A stretch of 36,625 nt of DNA from Deltaproteobacteria bacterium (GCA_019311105.1 JAFDDA010000024.1:1-36625); one strand, 5' to 3'; shown: positions 1-7,819, counted from the first letter of the stretch. Notes: a model not told the origin generated them from the sequence alone. Numbers and translations are program-made.

Positions 1-1034
1 CGCTGCCCTTCACGGGCCTCGGCGGCTTGTGGGACACGAATCACGCATCGCAGCTCCTGCTCACCTGGGTCGCGCTGACGATCCTGTTCTTGAACGCGGT
101 CTATCAGGACGGAGTCGGCGATGACCTGCCGCCTCGGTGGGTGCGCCGCGGCGTAGAAGGCGCGCTGTTGGCGATGGCCGTCTACGTCGCGATCGCGGCC
201 TATGGGCTCTCGTTGCGCATCGGACAATATGGGCTCACGCCCGAACGGTTCTGGGGCGTACTCGCGACGGCGGTCCTCGGCGCCTACGCGTTCGGCTACG
301 CACTGGCTGTCCTGCGGCGCGGAGAGCCGTGGCTGCGCATGGTGCGCGCGGTCAATCTCGTCGTGGCCTTGTTCGTCGCAGCGATCGGTCTGCTCGCGCA
401 CACGCCCGTTCTCGATCCGATCGGCTGGAGCGCGCGCAGCCAGTTCAAGCGGCTCGCTGGAGGGCGAATCCCCGCCGCGGAGTTCGACTACGGCTATCTC
501 CAGTTCGAACTCGGGCGCGCAGGCGTCGCTCGTCTGGCGGAACTCGAAACGCTCGAAAGCCATCCCGAATTTCTCGACATCTGCGAACGGGTCGCCCTGG
601 TTCGTGCGGAAGAAAACTATTGGAGGTGGAAGCAGCGCCACGGTGCGGGTTTCGGCCCCGATCTGTTCGAGGTCCTGCCGGCCGGCGCCACCCTCCCGGA
701 GGGCCTGATCGACTTCGCGCGCAGTGAGAACCTGGTGTGGACCGAGGATTCATGCGGCGCCAAACGCTACTGCGCGGCGATCCAGGTCGAGCTCGACGGT
801 GAAGCGCCCAAGGAGTGGGTGCTCGTGGTGCACCGCCGTAGTTGGGCCCAGGCTCTCGCGATTGCGGAGACCGACACGGGCTTCCGGTCCCTCGGCGTGC
901 TCCAGCCCGTGGAGGGCGGCGCCAAGCCCACCGAACTCGAAGCGAGCCTGAAGGCCTCGGACTTCGGCACCGAGGCGCCGCGCTTCCGCGACTTCCGGAT
1001 CGGTGACGCTCGCTACCGAGTCGTGCCGAACTAA
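1..1034 (+). CDS. DUF4153-type integral membrane protein (5' end outside window)
   Basis: The reading frame is open to the left edge: in-frame codons upstream of the first possible start (TTG at 27) continue the protein, so this is the C-terminal part of a longer gene. Hydrophobic stretches in the first 130 residues look like about four membrane helices. The segment LRIGQYGLTPERFW followed by a helix and then an SARSQFKRL segment is typical of the end of DUF4153 proteins, which are multi-pass membrane proteins of unknown function. The last 200 residues are soluble and acidic, rich in Glu/Leu, and probably face one side of the membrane. The TAA stop overlaps the TAG stop of the convergent YkgJ gene by four bases. 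The family assignment rests on remembered motif spacing. No function is proposed. Confidence 0.75.
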   Translation, partial: LPFTGLGGLWDTNHASQLLLTWVALTILFLNAVYQDGVGDDLPPRWVRRGVEGALLAMAVYVAIAAYGLSLRIGQYGLTPERFWGVLATAVLGAYAFGYALAVLRRGEPWLRMVRAVNLVVALFVAAIGLLAHTPVLDPIGWSARSQFKRLAGGRIPAAEFDYGYLQFELGRAGVARLAELETLESHPEFLDICERVALVRAEENYWRWKQRHGAGFGPDLFEVLPAGATLPEGLIDFARSENLVWTEDSCGAKRYCAAIQVELDGEAPKEWVLVVHRRSWAQALAIAETDTGFRSLGVLQPVEGGAKPTELEASLKASDFGTEAPRFRDFRIGDARYRVVPN

Positions 1035-1606
1035 AAGCGATCGAAGCGGCGCCGCCGCCATGCGATGAGCACGCGACGCAGGGTGCGCTCGAACCAGGGC
1101 AGCCGTCGTTGCTCGACGACCTCCCCATCCCGCAGTCGAGTCACGTGTTCGCCGCGGACGCGCTCTTCGACACCCTTCGGGTGCAGGATTCGATACGGGC
1201 GATCGGGGTCGGAAACGTCGCCCACATCGAGAACACGTACCGGCGTCGCGGCTCGATACCGCTCCGCAATCGAACGCAGGCGCGGGGAGCGGTCGAACTG
1301 GCCGGGCTCGGCTTCGTGGATTTCGAGCCGGGTCTCGGCGCCCTGCGTCACCAGGTCGAGCACCGCGCCGAGCCGATCCGGGCGATCCTCGCTGTCGAGC
1401 CCACCCTGGAGCCACAGGCAGCGGTAGCTGCGGCAGATCGCCGGGCGAGTCGGGTGGATGCCACAGCCTCCGCCGAGTTCGCGCGCGGCAGCCGGCGAGC
1501 GCAGTTCGGGGCAGGGCACACCGCCGAGCTTTCGAAGCTCGTCCACGCGCAGGATGGTGCAACAGAGCGAACAATCGCCGCAAACCCGCCCGCCGTCGCT
1601 CGCCAC
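1031..1606 (-). CDS. YkgJ-family cysteine cluster protein (putative metal-binding)
   Basis: A 191-residue protein opening with a Cys cluster, CGDCSLCC at residues 9-16, followed by a conserved CGIHPTRPAICRSYRC stretch. This is the signature of the YkgJ/Zn- or Fe-chelating family (CxxCxxCC plus CxxxxxRPxxCRxF/Y). The family is thought to bind zinc or an Fe-S cluster, but its biochemical role is unsettled. The C-terminal third is Arg-rich and carries no recognised domain. It is soluble, with no signal peptide. It lies 11 bases downstream of dnaA on the same strand and may be co-transcribed with it. Its stop overlaps the convergent DUF4153 gene by four bases. Confidence 0.85.
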   Translation of the reverse strand: MASDGGRVCGDCSLCCTILRVDELRKLGGVPCPELRSPAAARELGGGCGIHPTRPAICRSYRCLWLQGGLDSEDRPDRLGAVLDLVTQGAETRLEIHEAEPGQFDRSPRLRSIAERYRAATPVRVLDVGDVSDPDRPYRILHPKGVEERVRGEHVTRLRDGEVVEQRRLPWFERTLRRVLIAWRRRRFDRF

Positions 1607-1617
1607 GGCGAGCCGGC

Positions 1618-3090
1618 CTACTTCCCCGTGCGCAGGTGCTGAAGACGATCGGAGAGGGCCTCGACCTGATACCGCAGGGGTGCGCGCTCGAGGATCTGTC
1701 GCTCCATGGAGCGGACGGCGTTGCGGACACTCGGGTGATCGCGGCCCATGGTGCGGCCGATCTCCGAGAAGCTCGCGTCGGTGAAGCGCCGGCAGAGATA
1801 CATCGCGAGCTGGCGCGGGACGAGCACGTCGCGCCGGCGTGAGCGGCTGGCCAGGGCCTCGGGTGTGGTGCCGAAGAAGGCCGCCACCATCTCGATCACC
1901 TCGCGCGGGGCGACCGGCCGTGCCGCGTCGGCGGGCCCCACGCCGGCCCCGAGCTTGCGGAGTGCCGCCTCGGTCAGTTCGGCATCCACGGGGCGCTTCA
2001 ACAACGTCGCGCTCGCGACGACCTGGCCGAGGACGCTCTCGAGGTCGCGCACGCTCCCCTGCACGGCCTCGACCAACCGTTCGAGACAGCTCTCGGGGAG
2101 CCGGATGCCCCCCGCGGCGGCGCGGGTTCGCAGGATCCGCCGGCGCAGCTCGGCATCTGGCGGCAGGAGTTCGGCCACGAGCCCGCAGGACATCTGCCCG
2201 CCGAGACGTCGATCGAGGTCGTGGATCGCTCGCGGGAGCCGCGCGCCCGTGAAGACGACCCGCGCGCCGGCGTCGAGCATGTCCGACACGGTGTGGAAGA
2301 GCTCGAGCTGCGTGTTCTCCTTGCCCGGCAGGAAGTCGACGTCTTCGAGCACGAGCACGTCGCAGTCGTTGCGATAGCGACGCTTGAAGGTCGGGACCTC
2401 GCGGCTGCGCAGCGCGCCCAGGAACTCCGAGGTGAAGCCCTCGGCCGACTTGTAGATCACCCGAGCCGACTCGCTGCGTGCCACGCTGGCGATGGAGCGC
2501 GCGAGATGGGTCTTGCCCTGGCCGGAGTCGCCGGCCAGGTAGAGGGGATTCACCTCGGGCTGGGTCGCCGAGGCCAGGGCGTACGCGGCTTCGCGGGCCA
2601 GAGCGTTGGTGGGGCCCACTTCGAACGTGTCGAAACTCTGTTGGACGGCGCGGCGCATGCGCCGGGGTGGGCCCGTCGCGGCGACGACACGACGTTCGGC
2701 CGGAACGCCGTTCGACCTTGCGGTGTGTGCGGGCTCGCCACGCCGCGCAAGCGCCGGCAGCGCGACGCCGTTCGGCTCGCTCGCGCTTCCGCTTCCGATT
2801 CCGGTGTCGGGGATCGACACCCTCGCCATGGGCGGCGGCGCCCCACCGATGTCGAGACGGAAGTGCAGGGCCTCGTCGCTATCGAGTTCGGCGCCGAGCG
2901 CGGCGCGGATCGCGTCGAGATAGCGCGCTCGAACACGGTCGCGGTGGAGGGCACTCGGGCAGACGATGCGGATCTCGGCCCCGTCCCGCGTCGCGTGGAG
3001 CGGACGCAGCCAGGCTTCGATCTCGTGCGCCGGCACTGCTTCCGCAAGGCGCCGCACGGTTCCATCCCAGAACTCGGGGGGGCGAGTCAT
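1618..3090 (-). CDS. dnaA: Chromosomal replication initiator DnaA (divergent AAA+ switch residues)
   Basis: A 490-residue DnaA with an N-terminal domain (1-80), a Pro/Arg-rich linker (80-150), an AAA+ core (about 155-365) and a C-terminal helix-turn-helix domain (about 390-490). Visible motifs are Walker A GDSGQGKT (187-194), Walker B VLVLED (245-250), a retained sensor-2 Arg in SVRDLE (346-351), and the DnaA signature GRDHPSVRNAVRSM (449-462). Aligned without gaps to the E. coli segment TSDR...RLKSRF, the sensor-1 Asp (E. coli D269) is Ala283 and the box VII Arg finger (R285) is Gln299. R281 is kept as Arg295. I start at the ATG at 3090 because it gives normal family length; the frame stays open upstream to 3408 but that extension does not resemble DnaA. 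No dnaN lies nearby. It could be the main initiator or a second DnaA paralogue. Confidence 0.9.
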   Translation of the reverse strand: MTRPPEFWDGTVRRLAEAVPAHEIEAWLRPLHATRDGAEIRIVCPSALHRDRVRARYLDAIRAALGAELDSDEALHFRLDIGGAPPPMARVSIPDTGIGSGSASEPNGVALPALARRGEPAHTARSNGVPAERRVVAATGPPRRMRRAVQQSFDTFEVGPTNALAREAAYALASATQPEVNPLYLAGDSGQGKTHLARSIASVARSESARVIYKSAEGFTSEFLGALRSREVPTFKRRYRNDCDVLVLEDVDFLPGKENTQLELFHTVSDMLDAGARVVFTGARLPRAIHDLDRRLGGQMSCGLVAELLPPDAELRRRILRTRAAAGGIRLPESCLERLVEAVQGSVRDLESVLGQVVASATLLKRPVDAELTEAALRKLGAGVGPADAARPVAPREVIEMVAAFFGTTPEALASRSRRRDVLVPRQLAMYLCRRFTDASFSEIGRTMGRDHPSVRNAVRSMERQILERAPLRYQVEALSDRLQHLRTGK

Positions 3091-3520
3091 CGGGTCGTGG
3101 TTCCAACCAGGTTCGTCCGGGAGCATCGACAGCGGGGACGAACGATCTTTTGGGGATTCCGCCGTTCTCCGCCGATTTTCGGCATCGTTCGACGAACACG
3201 TCCGCAGTAAACCAGAGGGCACGTGACCCGGCAACTTCGATCCGACCCGAAAGCGCGAACCGGGTGACACCGCAACGCAACGCATTCGTGATGCGTTCTC
3301 GCCCGACGGAACCTTTGTTTCGAAACCCGATCGCGCAGCCATTCCGCTTGTTTCGGGCGCGATGTCGAAGCACTTTGGCGCGCGGTTTCCGCGTGCAGCA
3401 CCGTGCAAACTGCAACCCGCACGATCTCACTCGTTCTCGACCGTTCGACGATTTTCGCGCGCGTTCGCCTTCTCGTGAAAATCGGGATCGCGGGCGCCGC
3501 CCGGCGGCCCGACCAAACCG
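3091..3520. promoter_or_regulatory. dnaA upstream region with several inverted repeats, no gene
   Basis: This 430-base gap lies between the dnaA start and the stop of the LON-domain gene and is less GC-rich than its surroundings. I see no coding potential. It holds several dyads: GTTCGTCC (3111-3118) with GGACGAAC (3136-3143); GTTCGACGAAC (3187-3197); AACGCAT/ATGCGTT (3279-3285 and 3291-3297); and CGATTTTC/GAAAATCG (3449-3456 and 3477-3484). The GTTCG...CGAAC theme recurs and could be operator sites for dnaA. The last dyad could be part of a terminator for the LON gene, but it lacks a clean T run. No TTATCCACA-like DnaA box was found by eye, so this does not look like a classical oriC. Confidence 0.45.
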
Positions 3521-4201
3521 CTAGTGAACGCGGCCGGGGCCTTCGCGGTTGCCGAGGCCGGCCTGCGCGAGCTGGAAGCGCAGGATGCTCTCGAGTGCAT
3601 CGAACCGATCACCAACACCGTTCGTCTCGAGCAGGGTCTGCCGTTCGACGGGCGGAAGGTTCAACACCTGGACGAGAATGCTCAAGAAGGTCGCGTCATC
3701 GACATCCGCGATGCGGTGTGGCCCGATTTGCTCTGCCCGTTCCGGGGCCACGGCCTCGACGAGGCGTCCGAAGACCTCGGACACGCGCTCACGTCCACGT
3801 GTGACGTCCGCCGGGTCGGAGGGCGCTTCTGCGAGTTCTTCGACCACCGCAGTGCGAAACAGCTGCTCTGCGCCCCGTGCGGGCTCGTCGGCGATGCGGA
3901 AGCGGGTGGTCCCGTGCAGAACGATGTTGAGTCGGCCGTCGTCGAGCTCCTTGCAGTGCAGGATCTGGCCCATGCAGCCGACCGGGAAGACCGGCGGGTC
4001 GCCGGATAGGTCGCCCGCGTGCTCGGGGCGGACCGTCACCATGCCGATTCGCCCATCGCCCGCCTGGGCGGCGACGGTCATTTGGCGATAGCGCGGCTCG
4101 AAGATGTGGAGAGGGCAGTCCGCACCGGGGAAGAGCACCACGGTTGCGAGAGGGAAGACCGGGACAGTGTGTCGCAGGGTGTCGGGCTCGGATGCGCTCA
4201 C
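3521..4201 (-). CDS. LON substrate-binding-domain protein
   Basis: A 226-residue protein with the N-terminal LON (PUA-like) fold and no AAA+ or protease domain. The opening VPVFPLATVVLFPG and HIFEPRYRQM (residues about 13-42) match the start of Lon protease N domains and of stand-alone LON-domain proteins. A second conserved stretch is IGMVT...VGCMGQI, and the C-terminal helical half is also family-like. Stand-alone LON proteins are widespread and their role is unclear; substrate recognition or scaffolding is assumed from the Lon relationship. The start is a GTG at 4201 with no strong ribosome binding site. It is followed by a long gap before dnaA, so it is probably transcribed separately. 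Confidence 0.85.
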   Translation of the reverse strand: MSASEPDTLRHTVPVFPLATVVLFPGADCPLHIFEPRYRQMTVAAQAGDGRIGMVTVRPEHAGDLSGDPPVFPVGCMGQILHCKELDDGRLNIVLHGTTRFRIADEPARGAEQLFRTAVVEELAEAPSDPADVTRGRERVSEVFGRLVEAVAPERAEQIGPHRIADVDDATFLSILVQVLNLPPVERQTLLETNGVGDRFDALESILRFQLAQAGLGNREGPGRVH

Positions 4202-4228
4202 ATTGGGAGCATACCCCGCAGTACGACG

Positions 4229-4324
4229 GGCCGACGCACCAGATTCGCGGCGGCAGCTCGGGCCGACGCGCTGGATTCACGGCGGCAGCTCGGCCCGACG
4301 CGCTGGATTCACGGCGGCAGCTCC
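4229..4324. repeat. Three tandem copies of a 32-bp intergenic repeat
   Basis: Three head-to-tail units of exactly 32 bases: 4229-4260, 4261-4292 and 4293-4324. Units two and three differ at only two positions; unit one has a few more changes. A decayed fourth unit may follow to about 4350. The array fills the gap between the divergent LON and YgjP-like genes. Because 32 is not a multiple of three, the repeat is not part of a conserved reading frame. It must contain or displace the promoters of both flanking genes, so copy number could affect their expression. Confidence 0.85.
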
Positions 4325-4352
4325 GGGAAGCGACGGCTAGATTCGACGCGCC

Positions 4353-4805
4353 GTGGATCGCCGCACGAAAGAGGAACTGCTCTCGCGCCTGCGCGGGGAC
4401 GCCAAGCGGATCGCCCTGCACTTCGGGCTCCGCTATCGCGCGATCCATGCCGAGCGGGCCAACGTGAAGCGGCGGTATGGCGTTTGCTTCTCGGACGGCG
4501 AGATCCGCATCCGCCTCTCCCATGTCCGCACGCGTGAGCCGCTCAAGTATTCGAGCCTGGTGAACACGCTCTGCCACGAGCTGGCGCACCTGCGCCATTT
4601 CCATCACGGCGATGTGTTCAAGGAGTTCTACCTGGAGCTCCTGGCCTTCGCCCGGGCCCAGGGGATCTACCTGCCCGAGCCGCCCCGTCGGCGCGCGCCG
4701 ACACCGGGCCCCCTCCGTGCTGCAGCGGCCTCGGAGCCCGGGCCGCGTCGGCGCAAACCGGCGACCGATCCGGATGGCCCGGAGCAGTTGGGACTCTTTG
4801 GCTGA
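4353..4805 (+). CDS. YgjP-like zinc metallopeptidase-fold protein
   Basis: A 150-residue protein with the metallopeptidase core HELAH (residues 75-79) and a third ligand candidate His85 in HGDVFKEFY. This resembles the YgjP/DUF45 group (HELAHLxHxNHSxxFW). That family has a gluzincin fold and its physiological substrate is unsettled. Residues 1-70 form the expected N-terminal beta/alpha part. Residues 108-150 are a Pro/Arg-rich tail, probably disordered, ending in EQLGLFG. The start is a GTG at 4353, immediately after the tandem repeat. SprT-like proteins share the HExxH pattern and are the main alternative. Confidence 0.75.
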   Translation: MDRRTKEELLSRLRGDAKRIALHFGLRYRAIHAERANVKRRYGVCFSDGEIRIRLSHVRTREPLKYSSLVNTLCHELAHLRHFHHGDVFKEFYLELLAFARAQGIYLPEPPRRRAPTPGPLRAAAASEPGPRRRKPATDPDGPEQLGLFG

Positions 4806-4856
4806 GTTCTGTGGAGACGGGGTGAAGAGAAGTGCGGGGTTCGGGGCCCGCCGGCG

Positions 4857-5060
4857 CTAGCCCTTCTTCTGCTCGTCGTACTCTTCGAGGGTGTTGGGGC
4901 CCTCGGTGACCTTGGCGCTGATGTCGTCGCAGGCGATCGCCTTGTCGAGCATCTCCCGGAGGAGCCCCTCCACGGAGATCTCGTCGTACTCGGCCAGAGC
5001 GTCCTCCAGACCGCCCTCCGAGACGGAGAACTCCAAGCTGGCCTTGATACGGATTTCCAT
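4857..5060 (-). CDS. Small acidic conserved-looking protein of unknown function (67 aa)
   Basis: A 67-residue open frame starting at an ATG at 5060 preceded by GGGAAGAG, a plausible ribosome binding site. The frame remains open upstream to 5189, but the extension reads through the hairpin-rich leader and looks non-coding. The protein is acidic, with an amphipathic first strand (MEIRIKASLEF), a helix around DALAEYDEISVEGLLREMLDKAI and a charged tail ending in EQKKG. There is no signal peptide or membrane helix. I do not recognise the family. It stands between the convergent YgjP-like gene and a DUF4149-like gene on the same strand. Confidence 0.65.
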   Translation of the reverse strand: MEIRIKASLEFSVSEGGLEDALAEYDEISVEGLLREMLDKAIACDDISAKVTEGPNTLEEYDEQKKG

Positions 5061-5089
5061 CGATGGCTCTTCCCTGGCTCGCGGGGCTG

Positions 5090-5117
5090 CCGGATATGAC
5101 ATCCGGACCGTCGGTCC
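5090..5117 (-). other. Two mutually exclusive short hairpins in the leader of the 67-aa gene
   Basis: CCGGAT (5090-5095) can pair with ATCCGG (5101-5106), while GGACCG (5105-5110) can pair with CGGTCC (5112-5117). The two stems share bases 5105-5106, so they compete partly. They lie 30-57 bases upstream of the small gene's ATG on the minus strand. An upstream stretch at about 5140-5165 is unusually A/T-rich for this region and may hold the promoter. A regulatory role is inference only. Confidence 0.3.
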
Positions 5118-5203
5118 GCGCCTGTACCTTGTGCTGTAAGCTATCGGAATAAAAGAGAAATCCCGATGCGCGGCGACAGGATACACCACGGCTCGGCCGA
5201 GAG

Positions 5204-5680
5204 CTACGAAATTTCACGCCTTTCGCCGGCCCTCAGGTCGGCACGAACGTGCAGGACCAGCAGCCAAGCGGCACCCAGCAACACGGCGGAATGAATGCCC
5301 ATGGAGGCCCCGTGGAGCTGCCCGAACTCCGCGCTGGCGGCCGCCTGGGGCGCGCTGCCAAAGGCCCCATCGCGAAGCTCATCCAGCCGGGCAGTGATGC
5401 CGAAGTGAGAGATGAAGCAGAGCGCCGACAGCACGAGAGGGTGGATGAGCAGCCAGCGGCTCCGACGGAGCGCGAGGGCGACCCCGGCCAGCACGACGCC
5501 GGCACCCACTCCGAAGAGCTGAAGGGGCGTGTAGACGGCACCGACGACCTGGCCCGCCATCTCGTGGCTGGGCAGGATTCGGAAGGCCGCGAGGGCGACG
5601 ACCAGCGTGAAGTAGAAGCTCGCGCCGATCCAGCCCCCGAGGGTCAGCCAGAGCACGCTCCGCAGGATGGTTTCTGCCAT
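5204..5680 (-). CDS. DUF4149-like four-helix membrane protein
   Basis: A 158-residue integral membrane protein starting at the ATG at 5680. Four hydrophobic segments are visible: about residues 5-30 (VLWLTLGGWIGASFYFTLVV), 45-70, 76-95 and 128-150. The pattern of a first helix with GxWIG, then FRxLPSHEMAGQVVG, fits DUF4149/TMEM205-like proteins, whose function is unknown in bacteria. The frame stays open upstream to 6670, but that part is the antisense of the YiiX-like gene. It is divergently oriented to that gene, with an 84-base gap for both promoters. Confidence 0.75.
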   Translation of the reverse strand: MAETILRSVLWLTLGGWIGASFYFTLVVALAAFRILPSHEMAGQVVGAVYTPLQLFGVGAGVVLAGVALALRRSRWLLIHPLVLSALCFISHFGITARLDELRDGAFGSAPQAAASAEFGQLHGASMGIHSAVLLGAAWLLVLHVRADLRAGERREIS

Positions 5681-5764
5681 GGCGGGATCGTGCCGGACCG
5701 ACGGTGAGGCGACAACCAGGCGCGTGCGGTCGGCGGCAGCGGACGCGGAAGGGGAGCGAAGGCC

Positions 5765-6673
5765 TTGTTTGGGATGCGGCGCTGGCTGAAGGATCGGCTG
5801 GTGGATTTCCTGAATCACCCCGTCTCGAACTACGAGCGGCGGGGCGAGAACGACGTCGAGGCGCTCACGCGCCACGTCGCCAAGGGTGACGTGTTGCTCG
5901 TCGAGGGCGAGCAGCGGATCTCGCACGTCATCAAGCTCCTGACTCACAGCACGTGGTCGCACTCGGCGGTCTACATCGGGGACGAGCTGCTCCAGCGCGG
6001 TGGCGAGCTGCGCGATCGCGCCCTCGAAGCCTGGGGCGACGGCGCCGAGCACATAATCGTCGAGGCCCTGATGGACGGGGTCGTGGCCCAGCCGCTCACC
6101 AAGTATGCGCACCTGAACGTGCGAATCTGCCGGCCCCACAAGCTTCGCCCCGAGCACTTGAAGACGATCATCGAAGACACCGTGGCGGCCATCGGGTGGC
6201 GCTACGACCTGCGGAACGTGGTGGATCTCGCGAAGTACTTCGTCTCGGTCTCGGTCTTCCCGAGTCGCCTGCGCCGCGAGCGCGAGCGCATGGGGAGCGA
6301 AGTCCAGACCGAGGTCATCTGCTCGAGCCTGATCGGCCAGATCTATCAGCGGGTCGGGTTCCCGGTGGCTCCGACGGTGACCTTTCCCGCGACTTCCGGC
6401 GGCGTCGAGCCCGCCCACGCCGGTTTGATGCGGCGCTTCTTCGTACGCCGGGGCTTCGAGCCTCAGGGCATCTTTCACCGCCGCCATCCGACTCTGCTGA
6501 CGCCGCGCGACTTCGACCTCTCGCCCTATTTCGAGGCCGTGAAGTTCAACGCCGTGGCCGATGGCGCGTTCGACTATGAGCAGATCCACTGGGCCCATGA
6601 GGAGTCCGCGGCGGCGTACCGGATCGCTGAGATCGCGATCGGGGGCGAGTCGGACGACTCCGAAAGCCACTGA
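5765..6673 (+). CDS. YiiX/YebB-like permuted papain-fold (NlpC/P60 superfamily) protein
   Basis: A protein of about 300 residues of the circularly permuted NlpC/P60 class (PF05708-like), in which the catalytic His precedes the Cys. The His is in THSTWSHSAVYIG (His66), a conserved Glu100 lies in IIVEALMDG, and the Cys is in VICSSLIGQIYQ (Cys186). The family includes amidases or acyltransferases and phospholipase-like enzymes acting on lipids or peptides. No signal peptide is visible, so it may act in the cytosol or at the inner membrane face. The listed start is TTG at 5765; an ATG at 5774, three codons later, is equally possible. C-terminal residues 230-302 carry no recognised motif. Confidence 0.8.
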   Translation: MFGMRRWLKDRLVDFLNHPVSNYERRGENDVEALTRHVAKGDVLLVEGEQRISHVIKLLTHSTWSHSAVYIGDELLQRGGELRDRALEAWGDGAEHIIVEALMDGVVAQPLTKYAHLNVRICRPHKLRPEHLKTIIEDTVAAIGWRYDLRNVVDLAKYFVSVSVFPSRLRRERERMGSEVQTEVICSSLIGQIYQRVGFPVAPTVTFPATSGGVEPAHAGLMRRFFVRRGFEPQGIFHRRHPTLLTPRDFDLSPYFEAVKFNAVADGAFDYEQIHWAHEESAAAYRIAEIAIGGESDDSESH

Positions 6674-6718
6674 GCGAACGCGTTCGCAGGGTCGGCTTTT
6701 GGTAGTGGGTTCGAATGG

Positions 6719-7744
6719 TTAGGGGGCGCTCGGCGGCTCACGCAGCCACGCCTCCGCGACCCGGAGGACGGCGAGGCCGGCGGCCTCCTCCTCCACCACC
6801 GACACCCGGGCAGCGCCGAGCGTGCGCCGCAGCATCTCGATGCCCGCGTAGCGCGCGACCTCGGCGAAGTCGACGGGGAGCCGGCCGGCCAGGCGTTCTT
6901 CGTAGGCCGCGAAGGCTGCGGCGACCGGCGACTGCGCGGCTTCACCGCGCACCACCGCGTGCAGCATCAGGTGCGCCACGAACACACCGAGGTCGAAGGC
7001 CGGGTCACCGACGTGGGCGATCTCGGCGTCGAGCAACTTCGGCCCCGACTCGGCCAGCAAGACGTTGCCCGCTTGGACGTCGCCATGGATGAGTGCGCCG
7101 CGCGGCTCGAGGTAGCGGGCGTGAAGCCGGTCGGCGATCGCCACGAGCGCCGGGTCGGCTCGCATCCGGTCGGCCTCCGCCCGAAGTGCTGCTGGAACTG
7201 GGAAGTCGTTCTCGCGCAATGGCAGCTCGAAGATGTGGTCGCCGTGCAGGCCCTGCATGTCCGGGTTGTGGAAGTGGCGGGCGAGCGCCGGGTCGGTCGT
7301 CTCGCCATGAACCGCGGCGAGGAACCGGCCGATCGCGCTCGCCGCCTCGGTCACGTCTGCGCCGCGGGCGAGGGCGGCATCGAGCCGTTCCGCCGCGCCG
7401 AGGTCCTCCATCACGAGAACGCGTTCGCGTTCATCGAAGTCGAGGATCCGCGGGCAGATCTCGCCCTCGGGCAGCTTCGAGGCCAGCTCGAAGTAGCGGT
7501 GCTCGAAGACGATCCGATCCGTCGGCGCCTCGTACTCCGGGAAGCGCTCGAGGGCGGGCCGGGCCTGCTTCACGATCCAGCTCTGGCCGCCCACCCGGGC
7601 CCGCCGGACCCAGTTGACGTTGCCGTCGCCGGCCGCTTCCACGGCCACCGGGGCCCCCGCCGGCAGGATGCCGCGGGCCTCCAGGTAGCCTCCTAGCTGC
7701 TCGTCACTGAGCCGAAGCTGCTCGCTCACGGAAAAGCACTCCAT
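6719..7744 (-). CDS. Aminoglycoside-phosphotransferase-fold kinase, methylthioribose-kinase-like
   Basis: A 341-residue kinase of the APH/choline kinase superfamily. The N-lobe GDGNVNWVRRARV glycine-rich loop and the later IVKQARP lysine segment match S-methyl-5-thioribose kinase (GDGNLNxVF, IIKQA). The catalytic loop is IHGDVQAGNVLL, and the metal-binding segment reads LLDAEIAHVGDPAFDLG with the D-x-E form used by MtnK rather than the usual D-x-D. It is shorter than typical MtnK (about 400 residues), and no mtnA or other salvage gene is nearby, so the substrate is uncertain. The ATG at 7744 has no ribosome binding site. The in-frame GTG at 7729 is preceded by GGAG and may be the true start. 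A long hairpin precedes the gene. Confidence 0.7.
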   Translation of the reverse strand: MECFSVSEQLRLSDEQLGGYLEARGILPAGAPVAVEAAGDGNVNWVRRARVGGQSWIVKQARPALERFPEYEAPTDRIVFEHRYFELASKLPEGEICPRILDFDERERVLVMEDLGAAERLDAALARGADVTEAASAIGRFLAAVHGETTDPALARHFHNPDMQGLHGDHIFELPLRENDFPVPAALRAEADRMRADPALVAIADRLHARYLEPRGALIHGDVQAGNVLLAESGPKLLDAEIAHVGDPAFDLGVFVAHLMLHAVVRGEAAQSPVAAAFAAYEERLAGRLPVDFAEVARYAGIEMLRRTLGAARVSVVEEEAAGLAVLRVAEAWLREPPSAP

Positions 7745-7764
7745 ACGCAGATAGTTCTCAAGCC

Positions 7765-7819
7765 AGCCCCCTGTTGCCCGAAACGAGAAGCATCGTTCCG
7801 GGTCGACGCAGGGGGGGCT
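7765..7819 (-). other. Long imperfect hairpin in the leader of the methylthioribose-kinase-like gene
   Basis: On the plus strand AGCCCCCTG (7765-7773) pairs with CAGGGGGGGCT (7809-7819, two extra G), and inside it CCCGAAACGA (7777-7786) pairs with TCGTTCCGGG (7793-7802, one mismatch). The hairpin ends about 20 bases upstream of the ATG at 7744 and about 35 upstream of the GTG at 7729. There is no T run on either side, so it is not a simple terminator. It could be a 5' leader control element. I do not recognise it as a known riboswitch. Confidence 0.45.

Noticed and set aside
1031..1034. Convergent genes sharing CTAA as overlapping stops (also at 15855-15858)
   Set aside because: This is a common by-product of compact genomes and not evidence of regulation.
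3091..3408. N-terminal extension of DnaA by about 106 residues in the open frame
   Set aside because: The extension reads through a dyad-rich, less GC-rich region and looks non-coding. DnaA begins normally at ATG 3090.
3091..3520. Replication origin next to dnaA
   Set aside because: I found no TTATCCACA-like boxes, no AT-rich unwinding tract and no dnaN or other origin-linked gene.
7765..7819. SAM- or SAH-type riboswitch
   Set aside because: The stems do not show the conserved cores of those classes; only a generic long hairpin is supported.
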